A stretch of 41,126 bases of DNA from a candidate division BRC1 bacterium HGW-BRC1-1. GTDB lineage: Bacteria; Sumerlaeota; Sumerlaeia; Sumerlaeales; Sumerlaeaceae. The translations under genes were made by a program, and so were the position numbers. The DNA lies in NCBI GenBank assembly GCA_002842095.1, contig PHCB01000022.1, positions 1-41,126 on the forward strand, given 5' to 3'. Under the pieces are notes generated by a model. It saw nothing but the letters and a program-made list of their open reading frames with translations, made no database searches and was not told where the DNA came from. Shown piece by piece: positions 26,876 to 35,064 of the stretch (the stretch's first letter is position 1; every line of letters starts with the position of its first letter).

Positions 26876-28006
26876 CTATTTGCCGAAGAACTGCGTGATG
26901 GCGTCGCACACGCGGGCAACATCGTCGGGTGAGAGCTGCGGGTACATGGGCAGCGACAGGGTCGTCTCGGCGTCTGACTCTGCGTTCGGGAAGGCTCCAC
27001 GGGCATGGCCGAGCGAAGCGTAAGCAGGTTGGCCCGATAGAGCGATGGGGTAGTGGATACCGGTTTCGATCTTTTGTTCGCGCAGTGCAGCCTGCAGGGC
27101 ATCGCGGCGATCGGTGCGGATGACGAAAAGGTGCAACGCATGCCGGGTGTCCGGTGTCTGTTGCTGAAATTCGACGGGCAGATCCGTTAGCCGTTCGCGA
27201 TAAATCTCCGCCAGGCGATTGCGTCGGTCGACCTGATTGTCGACGGATGGCAACTTGGCGGCAAGCACCGCGGCTTGCAGCGAGTCGATCCTGTAATTAT
27301 AACCTTCGATAAGGTGCACATACTTCTCGCTGCGACCATGATTAGCAAGGCGTCGGGCGAGGGCGGCGGTCTCGGGATTGAGGCTGACGACAGCACCGGC
27401 ATCGCCAAAGGCGCCGAGGTTTTTGGCCGGGAAGAAACTGAAAGCGCCGGCCTGACCAAAGCATCCCACTCGGGTGGGTGTTGCCGTGGGCGCGCTTGAA
27501 ATCCATGCTCCGTGGGCCTGGGCACAATCTTCGATGAGGAGAAGGTTTTTCCGTGCAGCCAGCGAGGCAATTTCTTTCACGCCGGTGGGGTTGCCGTGCA
27601 GATGGACAAACACGATTGCCCGTGTGCGAGGGGTGATTGCTGCTTCAGTGGCGGCCGGGTCAAGGTTCAGCGTGTCTATGTTTACATCGGCAAAAACCAA
27701 GCGCGCTCCGGCGTGCATGACCGCTTCGCTGGTGGCGATAAATGTCATGGCCGGGACGATGATCTCATCCTCCGGGCCCAACCCGAGGGCCGCGAAACAA
27801 AGGTGCAGCGCGCTGGTTCCGTTGCTGCATCCCACCGCATCGGGTGTGCCGCACCATTCGGCAAAGGCCTTTTCGAAATTGCCCACGGCGCGTCCGTTGA
27901 TAAAATCACCCTTCGCCAACACGTCGGCTATGGCTGCATCAATGGTTTCGCGTTGTTCGGTATATGAGGCGTAGATGTCGTTGAAGCGGATGGGGCCGGA
28001 CGTCAT
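26876..28006 (-). CDS. DegT/DnrJ/EryC1/StrS-family sugar aminotransferase
   Basis: 376 residues, a PLP enzyme of fold type I. SNGTSALHLCFAALGLG is the phosphate-binding region, followed by IIVPAMTFIATSEAVMHAG and EDCAQAHGA (Asp160 pairs with the PLP pyridine nitrogen). SFFPAKNLGAFGDAGA carries the Schiff-base Lys195; GYNYRIDSLQAAVL and HLFVIRTDRRD follow. It aminates a keto-sugar nucleotide to give an amino- or acylamino-sugar for surface polysaccharide or glycoprotein; the substrate is unknown. It starts 2 nt after the stop of the exported hypothetical protein (TGAGCATG), so it is translationally coupled. RmlD in the same strand group supports a nucleotide-sugar role. Confidence 0.93.
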   Translation of the reverse strand: MTSGPIRFNDIYASYTEQRETIDAAIADVLAKGDFINGRAVGNFEKAFAEWCGTPDAVGCSNGTSALHLCFAALGLGPEDEIIVPAMTFIATSEAVMHAGARLVFADVNIDTLNLDPAATEAAITPRTRAIVFVHLHGNPTGVKEIASLAARKNLLLIEDCAQAHGAWISSAPTATPTRVGCFGQAGAFSFFPAKNLGAFGDAGAVVSLNPETAALARRLANHGRSEKYVHLIEGYNYRIDSLQAAVLAAKLPSVDNQVDRRNRLAEIYRERLTDLPVEFQQQTPDTRHALHLFVIRTDRRDALQAALREQKIETGIHYPIALSGQPAYASLGHARGAFPNAESDAETTLSLPMYPQLSPDDVARVCDAITQFFGK

Positions 28007-28008
28007 GC

Positions 28009-28953
28009 TCAGCGTTCCACGCTGGGGCGCTTCATCTTCGAACGTTTGGGCGCAACCGACTGTTTACGAAGGTCTACATTTTTGAGCGGAGGGGGAGGAT
28101 TGTATTCACCGGTCAGCGGCTCGTTAGCAGATTTCGCGTTGATCGGGCCGCCTGAAGTGGCCGGATCGATGGCACCCTCGGGCACCGAGATGGCCAGGCC
28201 TCCGCGCACGCTGGGAACAGTCAATTGTCCGCTGATGGTGGTTTCGCCGGCGATGGGCATTAACTCCGTCACAGGGATGGTGACTGCAACCGGTGCGGTG
28301 AGGGAAGTCTGAGCGGTGGCCGGAGGAGTTGTCGTTTCTCCGGTGCGCAGGCGGTTAATTTCCGCCATTGAATCGAAGTAGGGTTGGCCGCCGAACTGGG
28401 TCCCGGTCTCCACGAAACGCGCGCCCGAGGCGATGGATGCCTCACGCAAGACTCCGATGATGGATGCCCCCAGGTTGGTGCTCGATGGAATGATAAAGAC
28501 ATCGGGGCTGGTGGCACCGACTTTCCGGGCCAGTTCGATGATGGTGTTGCGGAGAACTTTTTCGTCGGTACCCGCGGTTTCGTCGGCCTTCCCCGTGAAA
28601 ATAAGCACTACGGAGGGCGAAGGAGCGAGGGCCGCCTCGGCGCGAGCCAGGGTGTCCGCGGCCAGTTCCTTGGCGATGGTCGCATCGATCAGCTCAAGGC
28701 GCAGAATCCCGGAGGCTGTCGATACAATGTCCTTCGGGTCGGCTTTCCGATTGTCGGTAAACCATTCGACGCCTTCTCCCAGCAGCAGTGCTTTGCTGGT
28801 AAAGCGTGGCACGGTGGTTTCTGCATTCAGGGGCGAGGTGGTGGCGGTGCCAGTTGTGGTTTGGCCCACTGCCATCGAGGCTAAGCTCGCGGCGAGGATA
28901 ATCAAGGCCCGACGGGTCAGGTTAGCGAGTTTCATATGTGTCCGTTTCGGCAT
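28009..28953 (-). CDS. Exported protein of unknown function
   Basis: 314 residues. The N-terminus has a basic region and a hydrophobic core (ALIILAASLASMAVGQ) with a plausible signal peptidase site after VGQ or AVG, so the protein is exported. ATG 28935 is an alternative start. The middle (about 50-205) alternates beta strands and helices: SKALLLGEGVEWFTDNRK, SVVLIFTGKADETAG, VLRNTIIELARKVG, DVFIIPSSTNLGAS, SGARFVETG. The layout recalls an SGNH/flavodoxin-like fold but I see no catalytic signature. The C-terminal 100 residues are Pro/Gly/Ser-rich and finish in a strongly basic tail (KRSKMKRPSVER). It is coupled by a 2-nt gap to the DegT aminotransferase and preceded by a terminator. I do not recognise the family. 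Confidence 0.6.
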   Translation of the reverse strand: MPKRTHMKLANLTRRALIILAASLASMAVGQTTTGTATTSPLNAETTVPRFTSKALLLGEGVEWFTDNRKADPKDIVSTASGILRLELIDATIAKELAADTLARAEAALAPSPSVVLIFTGKADETAGTDEKVLRNTIIELARKVGATSPDVFIIPSSTNLGASIIGVLREASIASGARFVETGTQFGGQPYFDSMAEINRLRTGETTTPPATAQTSLTAPVAVTIPVTELMPIAGETTISGQLTVPSVRGGLAISVPEGAIDPATSGGPINAKSANEPLTGEYNPPPPLKNVDLRKQSVAPKRSKMKRPSVER

Positions 28954-28962
28954 GGTGTCAGG

Positions 28963-28987
28963 TTAAAAATCATCCGTTGGGGGATGA
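28963..28987 (-). terminator. Rho-independent terminator after the membrane protein gene (minus strand)
   Basis: On the minus strand TCATCC (28987-28982) pairs with GGATGA (28975-28970) around CCCAAC, followed directly by TTTTT (28969-28965). It lies 77 nt past the stop of the membrane protein gene and just upstream of the exported protein start, so it divides the minus-strand chain into two units. The stem is short (6 bp). Confidence 0.5.
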
Positions 28988-29063
28988 CATGCAATCAACT
29001 TGTCTTTGTTGGGATGGTAAAAATAACAAATGGTGGCGATAGGTCCAAAAAATGATGTGCTGG

Positions 29064-30038
29064 CTACGCTTTCGTGGGGAGAAATCCGGTCCCATCATCC
29101 CCCACTTTTTCTTCCACCAGTCGGATGCGAATATCCAGAGATTCGTTTCTCATGCGACATTCCAGATATACCATGGTCAGACCAACGTAGAGCCACGGAG
29201 CCCGAATGGTCTGAAAGAAAAACATGATCGCCCCGGCCGGGATGGTAAACGAGGGATCGACGGGCGGCTTGGGGTAAGCACCCCCAGGGTAAAAGAAACC
29301 GAGAGTTTGTAAGCTGATCTGCTCAACAATAAACAGAACCGCAGGGATGATAAGGATCAGCAACAGCCGCGAGAGCGGTGAATCGGTAAGTTTCTTTCCT
29401 CTGAACCGTTGCCGCAGTATTTTCCAACTGCGCGCCATGGCGGTGATAAATGATGTTCTTTCAATGATGACGGCCACTCCCGTGAGAGACCAGTAGATAA
29501 GAAGAATCAGAGCCATGACGAGGGCGGGTAGGGCCAACATGCCGGCAATGCCTCCGCCGCCGGTGGTTCCCACGGACAAGACAAAGAGCAGCAAACCCAT
29601 GATTATGGTCCAGGCGAAGAGGCGCGTGCCAATGAAAGCCAGCAGGATCGAGAGGGAGGTCTGCATCGCGACCCACATTTTCATCGTTCGCTTGGGGAAG
29701 ACAAATTTTTGGAATCCGGCCAGAATCAATGCGGCCACGGGCCATTCTTTCAAAAACCAGGGGATCATGGTTATGAAGGCATCACTCATGCTTACTTCCT
29801 GAGTTCCGGAGGCTCCCGAGAAACCTGGATTGACAAGCATGACTATGAGACCGGGAAGGGCGGAAAGTGCGCCGAGGCCGAAGAACAAGGCCGGCTGATG
29901 AAAGATAACAGCCGCTACTCGATCAATCAGTTCTGTCTGGGTGCACGGGTGAAGATGGGCAAAATTGGACAGACGGAAGAAGTCAGAGGGCTCTTCGCCG
30001 TGGTCAGACAATGGCTCGGAAATCGTCTCATTGGTCAT
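29064..30038 (-). CDS. Multi-pass membrane protein (GPDPase-membrane-domain-like)
   Basis: 324 residues. A cytosolic N-terminus of about 40 acidic and Ser-rich residues precedes about six TM helices in the pattern of 'glycerophosphoryl diester phosphodiesterase membrane domain' proteins. The C-terminal PWLYVGLTMVYLECRMRNESLDIRI is the best clue: such proteins typically end with YxDLRxRxExFDI after the last helix. FITAMARSWKILRQRF in the middle matches the amphipathic linker seen before TM5 in that group. These proteins have no known enzymatic function here since the phosphodiesterase domain itself is absent. A 6-bp hairpin (ATGGTT/AACCAT) overlaps the start codon (about 30037-30051). It follows rmlD by 38 nt. 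Confidence 0.65.
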   Translation of the reverse strand: MTNETISEPLSDHGEEPSDFFRLSNFAHLHPCTQTELIDRVAAVIFHQPALFFGLGALSALPGLIVMLVNPGFSGASGTQEVSMSDAFITMIPWFLKEWPVAALILAGFQKFVFPKRTMKMWVAMQTSLSILLAFIGTRLFAWTIIMGLLLFVLSVGTTGGGGIAGMLALPALVMALILLIYWSLTGVAVIIERTSFITAMARSWKILRQRFRGKKLTDSPLSRLLLILIIPAVLFIVEQISLQTLGFFYPGGAYPKPPVDPSFTIPAGAIMFFFQTIRAPWLYVGLTMVYLECRMRNESLDIRIRLVEEKVGDDGTGFLPTKA

Positions 30039-30076
30039 GGTTGCAAACCATCTGTGGGGGGAATGGTCGACAACGA

Positions 30077-30931
30077 TTATTTCCGCTGACCGATTTCGGT
30101 GAGAAATTCCTCGAGGGCGGTGGCCCAGTCGGGCATCGGTTCTGCCATGAGGCCGGATAACCGGTCGCAGGACAGGCGTGAATCGGCCGGGCGCTGTGGT
30201 ACCGCATCGGGAGACGTGGGTGCCGGGTGGATCAAATCCGGGTCCGTTCCCGCTAGCTCGAAAATCAGTCGGGCTTGTTCATCGCGAGTGCACGAGCCAC
30301 TGTTGGTGGCGTGAAAAATTCCCGTTTCTTTCGACAGGGCGATGTCTAAAATGGCGCGTGCAAGATGGCGTGTCCATGTGGGTGAACCCATTTGATCATT
30401 CACAACCTCGACGGGTCGTTGACCATGGCGTAACGCAAGGATGGAACGCACGAAATTCGGACCGTGTTGGCCATAAAGCCAGGCCGTGCGGATGATAGCG
30501 TGGTTCGGCGCGCTGAAAGAAACTCGCCGTTCCCCTTCGAGTTTTGATTTTCCGTAAGTGTTGACCGGGTTCGGGGCATCGGTTTCGAGATAAGGGGCAT
30601 TTTTGGTGCCATCGAAAACGAAATCCGTGCTGAGATAAATACATCTGCACAGAGCATGGGCGCAGGCCCGCGCCACGTTTCCCGCCCCCTCGGCATTGAT
30701 GGCGAAGGTTTCCTCGGGGTGATGCTCTGCGGAAGCAACGTTGGTCCAGGCGGCACAGTTGATGACGATTTCGGGTCGTATCGCTTCGAGGGTGCGTTCG
30801 CAATCGGCGGGCTTGGTGACGTCGCATTCCGCCACATCCATGGGGGATGTTTCGATGCCCCGCCGTTCTGTTTCCCTTTGCAAATCGCGACCGAGCATTC
30901 CCGCCGCGCCAAGAATGAGAATTTGAGCCAA
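30077..30931 (-). CDS. rfbD: dTDP-4-dehydrorhamnose reductase
   Basis: NADPH-dependent reductase of the last step of dTDP-L-rhamnose synthesis (RmlD). I chose TTG 30931 because GAGGGA lies 9 nt upstream and the product begins at the Rossmann motif ILILGAAGMLGRDL; the in-frame ATG at 31012 lies in the preceding gene. 284 residues, normal length. Other features are NCAAWTNVASAE, YLSTDFVFDG, YGKSKLEGE (catalytic Tyr-x-x-x-Lys), RTAWLYGQHGPNFV and VNDQMGSPTWTRHLARAI. The other rml genes are not in the window. It implies rhamnose or a related deoxysugar in a surface glycan, consistent with the many glycosyltransferases nearby. Confidence 0.92.
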   Translation of the reverse strand: MAQILILGAAGMLGRDLQRETERRGIETSPMDVAECDVTKPADCERTLEAIRPEIVINCAAWTNVASAEHHPEETFAINAEGAGNVARACAHALCRCIYLSTDFVFDGTKNAPYLETDAPNPVNTYGKSKLEGERRVSFSAPNHAIIRTAWLYGQHGPNFVRSILALRHGQRPVEVVNDQMGSPTWTRHLARAILDIALSKETGIFHATNSGSCTRDEQARLIFELAGTDPDLIHPAPTSPDAVPQRPADSRLSCDRLSGLMAEPMPDWATALEEFLTEIGQRK

Positions 30932-30940
30932 GTTTGCTGT

Positions 30941-30946
30941 TCCCTC
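30941..30946 (-). promoter_or_regulatory. Ribosome binding site supporting the TTG start of rfbD
   Basis: GAGGGA on the minus strand 9 nt before TTG 30931, in the 22-nt gap after the zinc-ribbon gene. No ATG or GTG lies at a suitable distance in the right frame. Confidence 0.65.
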
Positions 30947-30953
30947 GATTGGT

Positions 30954-31352
30954 CTATAATGCCATGTTTCCACAGTTGGGGCAGATGGCTGCTCCTCCCG
31001 TGGGTGCGCCACACATTCGGCAGTTTGTCTTCATCTCACTTCGCGTGGAGTGCTTCTTTAACACGCGATAAAGTTCCTTGTCGCGCTCGCGGGTGCGCGT
31101 GAAGCGGTCGCTCCGCTTCTCGATTCCCTCGGGAGTTTTGGTCGGAGAGATGACTTCTTGTGCCGGGGCGGCGCTCTCACCGGCATCTCCTGCTTCCGAG
31201 GTGTTGTAAAGTCGGTGTTCGACGAGGTACATGGCGAGGTCGACAATGTACTGCACGAACTCATCTTCATCGCGAAAGAGGCTCACGTTGCGCTTCAGGA
31301 TGTCGATTATCTCACCCTTGGTGAACTTTTGCTTGCCTCGTTTGAACGTCAT
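30954..31352 (-). CDS. Small protein with C-terminal zinc ribbon, unknown function
   Basis: 132 residues. The N-terminal ~50 residues look helical (FTKGEIIDILKRNVSLFRDE, EFVQYIVDLAMYLVEHRLY). A charged Thr/Glu/Arg-rich middle follows, and the C-terminus has CRMC then nine residues and CPNC, a compact zinc ribbon at the extreme end. Such ribbons usually bind nucleic acid or protein partners. The gene sits between hisB and rfbD with 21-22 nt gaps on either side, probably in one transcript. I do not recognise the family. The coding potential is supported by the fixed spacing, the coherent Cys pattern and the absence of a better frame. Confidence 0.7.
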   Translation of the reverse strand: MTFKRGKQKFTKGEIIDILKRNVSLFRDEDEFVQYIVDLAMYLVEHRLYNTSEAGDAGESAAPAQEVISPTKTPEGIEKRSDRFTRTRERDKELYRVLKKHSTRSEMKTNCRMCGAPTGGAAICPNCGNMAL

Positions 31353-31373
31353 GGATTCGAAGCCTTGTTCATT

Positions 31374-32006
31374 TCAGAGTTTGCCCTTGGTGGAAAGCAC
31401 TCCGCGGATGCGCGGATTGTATCCCGTCGCGTGGGAGAGGGCCAGTCCCACGCTCTTGAACACAGCTTCAAGAATGTGATGCAGGTTGCTGCCGTGGAAA
31501 ACCGTGATGTGCATGGTGATGCCCGCATTGAAGACGAAGGCCCGCAGAAATTCCTCGGCCAGTTCCACGTCGAATTCGCCCACCTTTGCCTTGGGCAATT
31601 CAACGTCGAAACGCAGGTAGGGGCGGTTGCACAAATCGAGCACGCAGCGCGCAAGCGCTTCCTCCATGGGCACGTGGGCATCGCCGTACCGGTTGATGCC
31701 GGCCTTGTCACCCAGAGCCTGTTTGAAAATCTGCCCCAGGAGAATGCCGCAATCTTCCACGGTATGGTGCGCGTCGATGTGAACGTCGCCGATGCCGGAG
31801 AGTTGAATATCCAGCAGCGCGTGGCGCGTGAAGAGGTTGAGCATGTGCTCGAAGAAAGGCACGCCAATGGAGCCCGTGAAAGCGCCACTACCATCAATGT
31901 CAATCGACATGGAAAGCTGGGTCTCGGACGTGTTGCGTTCGGCCTTGGCCGTGCGCGAGCGAGTGGGTTGCGAGGCTATGATGTTTTGTTTTTCAGGTTT
32001 CGTCAT
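31374..32006 (-). CDS. hisB: Imidazoleglycerol-phosphate dehydratase
   Basis: Catalyses step 6 of histidine biosynthesis, dehydrating imidazole-glycerol phosphate; a Mn-dependent cytosolic enzyme. 210 residues, monofunctional (no phosphatase domain), with about 15 extra basic/polar residues at the N-terminus. Metal-site motifs are all present: PFFEHML, DAHHTVEDCGI and SNLHHILEA, plus GYNPRIRG near the C-terminus. A short AGG lies 7 nt before ATG 32006. No other his gene is in the window, so the pathway is scattered or partly elsewhere. It heads a minus-strand chain with the zinc-ribbon protein and rfbD, and the region upstream carries a perfect 23-bp palindrome. Confidence 0.95.
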   Translation of the reverse strand: MTKPEKQNIIASQPTRSRTAKAERNTSETQLSMSIDIDGSGAFTGSIGVPFFEHMLNLFTRHALLDIQLSGIGDVHIDAHHTVEDCGILLGQIFKQALGDKAGINRYGDAHVPMEEALARCVLDLCNRPYLRFDVELPKAKVGEFDVELAEEFLRAFVFNAGITMHITVFHGSNLHHILEAVFKSVGLALSHATGYNPRIRGVLSTKGKL

Positions 32007-32083
32007 GATCTGCCTGAGATACAGTTGGTGTGGTAGATATTAGATCAGTTCGGTCGAAAAGAATCTCTTCGGCGAGGGGATCC

Positions 32084-32106
32084 ATGCCCGATCCGGGATC
32101 GGGCAT
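32084..32106. promoter_or_regulatory. Perfect 23-bp palindrome, candidate operator
   Basis: ATGCCCGATCC (32084-32094), one central G, then GGATCGGGCAT (32096-32106): eleven perfect complementary pairs. It lies 78-100 nt upstream of hisB. No T-run follows on either strand, so it is not a terminator. It would suit a dimeric regulator, or it may be a dispersed genomic palindrome. Confidence 0.65.
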
Positions 32107-32122
32107 ACGCCGCGATTTATCG

Positions 32123-32150
32123 GTGGACGGCACCGAGTGAAGCCGTCCAC
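32123..32150. repeat. 9-bp inverted repeat
   Basis: GTGGACGGC (32123-32131) and GCCGTCCAC (32142-32150) are perfect complements with a 10-nt spacer. It lies 17 bp beyond the 23-bp palindrome. No T-run is adjacent. Confidence 0.55.
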
Positions 32151-32339
32151 GGCGCAGATCTGTCTTTCGCGATTGATTCATAAAGGGTTTAATTCCATGG
32201 AAGTCTGCATTACGCCAACATAAAAACAACAATCGTGAAACGCGAGACAGCCGAACCGGGGTCTTGGGGGGTATGGGTTGATTCCCTGGAACGAAGTTTT
32301 CCGCTTGCCGGAACGGAGGGTTGGCGACGCTATAAAGGG

Positions 32340-32879
32340 ATGAATGGATCATATTTTCGCCCTGTGTTGTGGAGCATCTCCATCAGTTTATTGCTGCTGT
32401 TGGCGGCCTGTCAGCGCGATAAACAGCGCATGGTTGCTGCGCTTCCGCCCACGCCCACGCCCGTTGTTACCCCGGAACCCACGCCCACTCCGCGCCCTGC
32501 CATCAGGATTGTCACCCCTCTGGACTTGAACAAGAATACCTCGCCGACCATCGTTATGAGTGTAACCACCATGACCTTGATGGCCATGCGTCACCAGTTG
32601 GATTTGGTGGATGAACACGAAACAACCGCGGTGAAAGCGGGCCAGCGTCTGCTGCTGCTCGACCAGATAGGGACTCTGGTTAATTACGGCCTTTTGCTTC
32701 CGACGATGGAGGGTAGCCGCCGCGAACAATTCGTGGAGCTGGGCTATGAATTTCAGCGCAACCTGTTCCGGGCGGCGGAAGAACCATCGCTGGTGGAAAT
32801 CAAACAGGCTTTGAAGCAGATGCGGTGGGTGATTGGTGAAATGGATCGCATGACGTCCTCATCCATGGCGGCCTATTAG
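32340..32879 (+). CDS. Small lipoprotein with Pro/Thr-rich linker
   Basis: 179 residues from ATG 32340. A hydrophobic signal (PVLWSISISLLLLL) ends in the lipobox LAAC (Cys about 24), so it is membrane-anchored. PTPTPVVTPEPTPTPRP (about residues 37-53) is an extended linker. The remaining ~115 residues are mostly helical (TTMTLMAMRHQLDLVDEHET, REQFVELGYEFQRNLFRA, SLVEIKQALKQMRWVIGEM) and may form a small helical bundle. I do not recognise the family. The SD is poor: AAAGGG abuts the ATG, and GGAGGG is about 20 nt upstream. It converges on bioB with 26 nt between stops. Confidence 0.7.
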   Translation: MNGSYFRPVLWSISISLLLLLAACQRDKQRMVAALPPTPTPVVTPEPTPTPRPAIRIVTPLDLNKNTSPTIVMSVTTMTLMAMRHQLDLVDEHETTAVKAGQRLLLLDQIGTLVNYGLLLPTMEGSRREQFVELGYEFQRNLFRAAEEPSLVEIKQALKQMRWVIGEMDRMTSSSMAAY

Positions 32880-32905
32880 GTGGTCGGGTTGCCCCCGTCC
32901 TCCGG

Positions 32906-33859
32906 CTATTGCATGCGCTTCATGCCCAGTTTCGTGAGCAGCGTTTCGTCGTGGTTGGTTCCCGGGTTGGGGGTGGTCAGCAGTTTGTCGCCGGTGAAGA
33001 TTGAATTGGCACCTGCGAGGAAACAGAGCGCCTGAGTCTCGTCGCTCATGTCGGTGCGGCCTGCGCTGAGACGTACCCGCGCCGTGGGCATGAGGATGCG
33101 GGCGACGGCCACGGCGCGAACCATCTCGATGCCGTCAATGACAGGACGGTCCTCCAGCGGCGTGCCTTCCACCGGCACAAGCGCGTTGATGGGCACCGAC
33201 TCCGGGTACGGGTTCAGGTTCGCTAGTTCGCAAAGCAGCGCGACCCGGTCGGCGCGGGATTCGCCCATGCCGAGGATGCCGCCACAGCAGACTTCGATCC
33301 CGGCTCCGCGCACGTTGGCGATGGTGGACAGCCGGTCCTCATAGGTACGGGTGGTGATGATCTCTTCATAAAACTCGGGGGAGGTATCGAGGTTGTGATT
33401 GTACGAGGTGAGTCCCGCCTCGGCCAGCCGCGCGGCCTGCTCGGGGGTTATCATGCCGAGGGTTACGCAGGCTTCCATGCCCAACTCGCGCACCTGGCGC
33501 ACCATCTCCAGCACGGTGTTGAAGTCGCCACCATCGCGCACCTCGCGCCATGCCGCTCCCATGCAGAAGCGCGTCGAGCCGGCGTCGCGGGCGGCCGCGG
33601 CTTGTTGCATCACGCTGTCGATGGTCATCAGCGGTTCGGGTTGCACACCCGTGTGGAAGTGGGCGCTCTGCGGGCAGTAGTGGCAATCCTCGGGGCATCC
33701 ACCGGATTTGATGTTGGAGAGGGTGCAATGCTGGATGGTGAGGGGATCGTGATGCTGGCGGTGAACTTCCATGGCGCGGAAAACGAGGGTCGGCAGGGGT
33801 GTGTGGGGTGGGGAATTGTCGTGGTCATGGGAGGAAAACTCGTTTCGGTAGAAAATCAA
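32906..33859 (-). CDS. bioB: Biotin synthase
   Basis: Radical SAM enzyme that inserts sulfur into dethiobiotin. CPEDCHYC supplies the 4Fe-4S cluster cysteines (CxxxCxxC). [55 protein letters not shown] (the Arg that binds the 2Fe-2S cluster) and [13 protein letters not shown] are all present. The start is uncertain: the conserved core begins near [17 protein letters not shown], and the only in-frame ATG (33772) is inside it. I use TTG 33859, which restores a normal N-terminal length of about 20 residues before the core, giving 317 residues. No SD is visible there. No other bio gene is nearby. The gene is divergent from kdsD across about 105 nt. Confidence 0.93.
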   Translation of the reverse strand: MIFYRNEFSSHDHDNSPPHTPLPTLVFRAMEVHRQHHDPLTIQHCTLSNIKSGGCPEDCHYCPQSAHFHTGVQPEPLMTIDSVMQQAAAARDAGSTRFCMGAAWREVRDGGDFNTVLEMVRQVRELGMEACVTLGMITPEQAARLAEAGLTSYNHNLDTSPEFYEEIITTRTYEDRLSTIANVRGAGIEVCCGGILGMGESRADRVALLCELANLNPYPESVPINALVPVEGTPLEDRPVIDGIEMVRAVAVARILMPTARVRLSAGRTDMSDETQALCFLAGANSIFTGDKLLTTPNPGTNHDETLLTKLGMKRMQ

Positions 33860-33965
33860 AGTGCACGGGACTGACGAAAAAAGACAATGGGAGGGGGCGC
33901 GCATTCTTTGGGTTGGGTCAACTGCCTGCTTGACGCCACACCCCGCGCGGCAAAACTGGATGCCC

Positions 33966-34979
33966 ATGGACAACAGGGAAACGATGGATCGGGCAGCCAC
34001 ACTGAAGCGTGGTCGCGAAGTGCTGGAGCAGGAAGCGCGTGCGCTGTTGAAACGCAGCGAGGAACTGGGCGACGGATTTTACAGCGTGGTCGAGGCGATT
34101 CTCTCCTGCGAGGGGCGCGTGGTGATGACCGGCATGGGCAAGCATGGTTTGATCGCCCGGAAAATCGCGGCGACTTTCGCAAGCACCGGCACGCCATCGT
34201 TTTTTATGCATCCGGCGGAGGGCGCCCACGGCGACCTCGGCATGATCGACCCCCACGATGTGGTCATCGCCGTGAGCAACAGTGGCAACACGGCGGAAGT
34301 GTTGGGTTGCCTGCCGTACATCAAGCGCAACGGAAATCTGCTTGTGGCCATGACAGGCGGCCCCCGCAGCGAACTGGCCCGTCATGCCGACATCATATTG
34401 GACGTGAGCGTGGAGGCCGAGGCGTGTCCGCTTGGGCTGGCCCCGACGACCAGCACCACCATGGCTCTGGCCATGGGCGACGCTCTGGCGGTGGTGCTGC
34501 TGGAGCGACGCGGTTTTCTTACCGACGACTTCGCGCTGCGCCATCCGGCGGGAACGCTGGGGCGGCGTCTGTTGCTTCGCGTGTCAGACTTGATGAACCT
34601 CGAAATGAACCCGGTTGTTTCCGTCGACCAGCCCTTTGCCGAGGCTGTGGCGGAAATCACGCGCAAGACCCGCGGAGCGGTGAGCGTGGTGGATGCGTCG
34701 GGAGAGCTTGTGGGAATCGTAACCGATGGCGATCTGCGGCGCATCCTCCAGCGGGCGGCCACCGATCCCGGCGAAACCGTGGCGAGCATTCTGGCGCGCC
34801 CGGTGGGTGAACTGATGACGCGGGATCCGATGCGGATCGATGCCCAGATGCTTGCGGCGAAGGCCATGAACGTCATGGAGGGGGGAGTCCGGAAGGTTTT
34901 CGTGTTGCCGGTTGTTAATGAAAACAACCATCCGGTTGCCATGCTACACCTGCATGATCTGGTTGGGGCCGGTGTTTAG
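33966..34979 (+). CDS. kdsD: Arabinose-5-phosphate isomerase (KdsD/KpsF/GutQ family)
   Basis: Converts ribulose 5-phosphate to arabinose 5-phosphate, the precursor of KDO in lipopolysaccharide. 337 residues from ATG 33966 (an ATG 6 nt upstream is possible). The N-terminal SIS domain (about 40-180) has [45 protein letters not shown] and [21 protein letters not shown]. Two CBS domains follow (about 205-265, with [19 protein letters not shown]; about 275-335, with GVRKVFVLP). Length and layout match E. coli KdsD (328). A TTGACG lies about 30 nt upstream but a matching -10 is not clear. Supports a KDO-containing LPS together with lptB. Confidence 0.94.
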   Translation: MDNRETMDRAATLKRGREVLEQEARALLKRSEELGDGFYSVVEAILSCEGRVVMTGMGKHGLIARKIAATFASTGTPSFFMHPAEGAHGDLGMIDPHDVVIAVSNSGNTAEVLGCLPYIKRNGNLLVAMTGGPRSELARHADIILDVSVEAEACPLGLAPTTSTTMALAMGDALAVVLLERRGFLTDDFALRHPAGTLGRRLLLRVSDLMNLEMNPVVSVDQPFAEAVAEITRKTRGAVSVVDASGELVGIVTDGDLRRILQRAATDPGETVASILARPVGELMTRDPMRIDAQMLAAKAMNVMEGGVRKVFVLPVVNENNHPVAMLHLHDLVGAGV

Positions 34980-35050
34980 CGGGCCATCCACCAGACAATA
35001 ACGCCCCCCACGACAAGCACCCCGGTGACGACGGCGAAAGTGACGAGCAT
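34976..35050 (-). CDS. Possible 24-residue single-pass membrane peptide downstream of lepB
   Basis: Too short for usual gene callers. From ATG 35050 the frame encodes 24 residues: MLVTFAVVTG, then LVVGGVIVWW, ending MAR before TAA. This is a complete hydrophobic helix with two tryptophans and a terminal arginine, a layout common to small bacterial membrane proteins. GGGGC lies about 8 nt upstream. It begins 14 nt after the lepB stop, so it would be co-transcribed. Its stop overlaps the kdsD stop on the other strand (34976-34979). No homologue is known to me; chance occurrence is possible. Confidence 0.4.
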   Translation of the reverse strand: MLVTFAVVTGVLVVGGVIVWWMAR

Positions 35051-35064
35051 TGATGCGCCCCGAT

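Larger units (their letters stand above)
32007..32339. other. 333-bp divergent intergenic region with two palindromes
   Basis: Lies between hisB (-) and the lipoprotein gene (+). It contains the 23-bp palindrome at 32084-32106 and a 9-bp inverted repeat at 32123-32150. A TAATAT element on the minus strand (about 32036-32041) could be a -10 for hisB but lacks a good -35. No coding sequence is supported. Confidence 0.6.
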
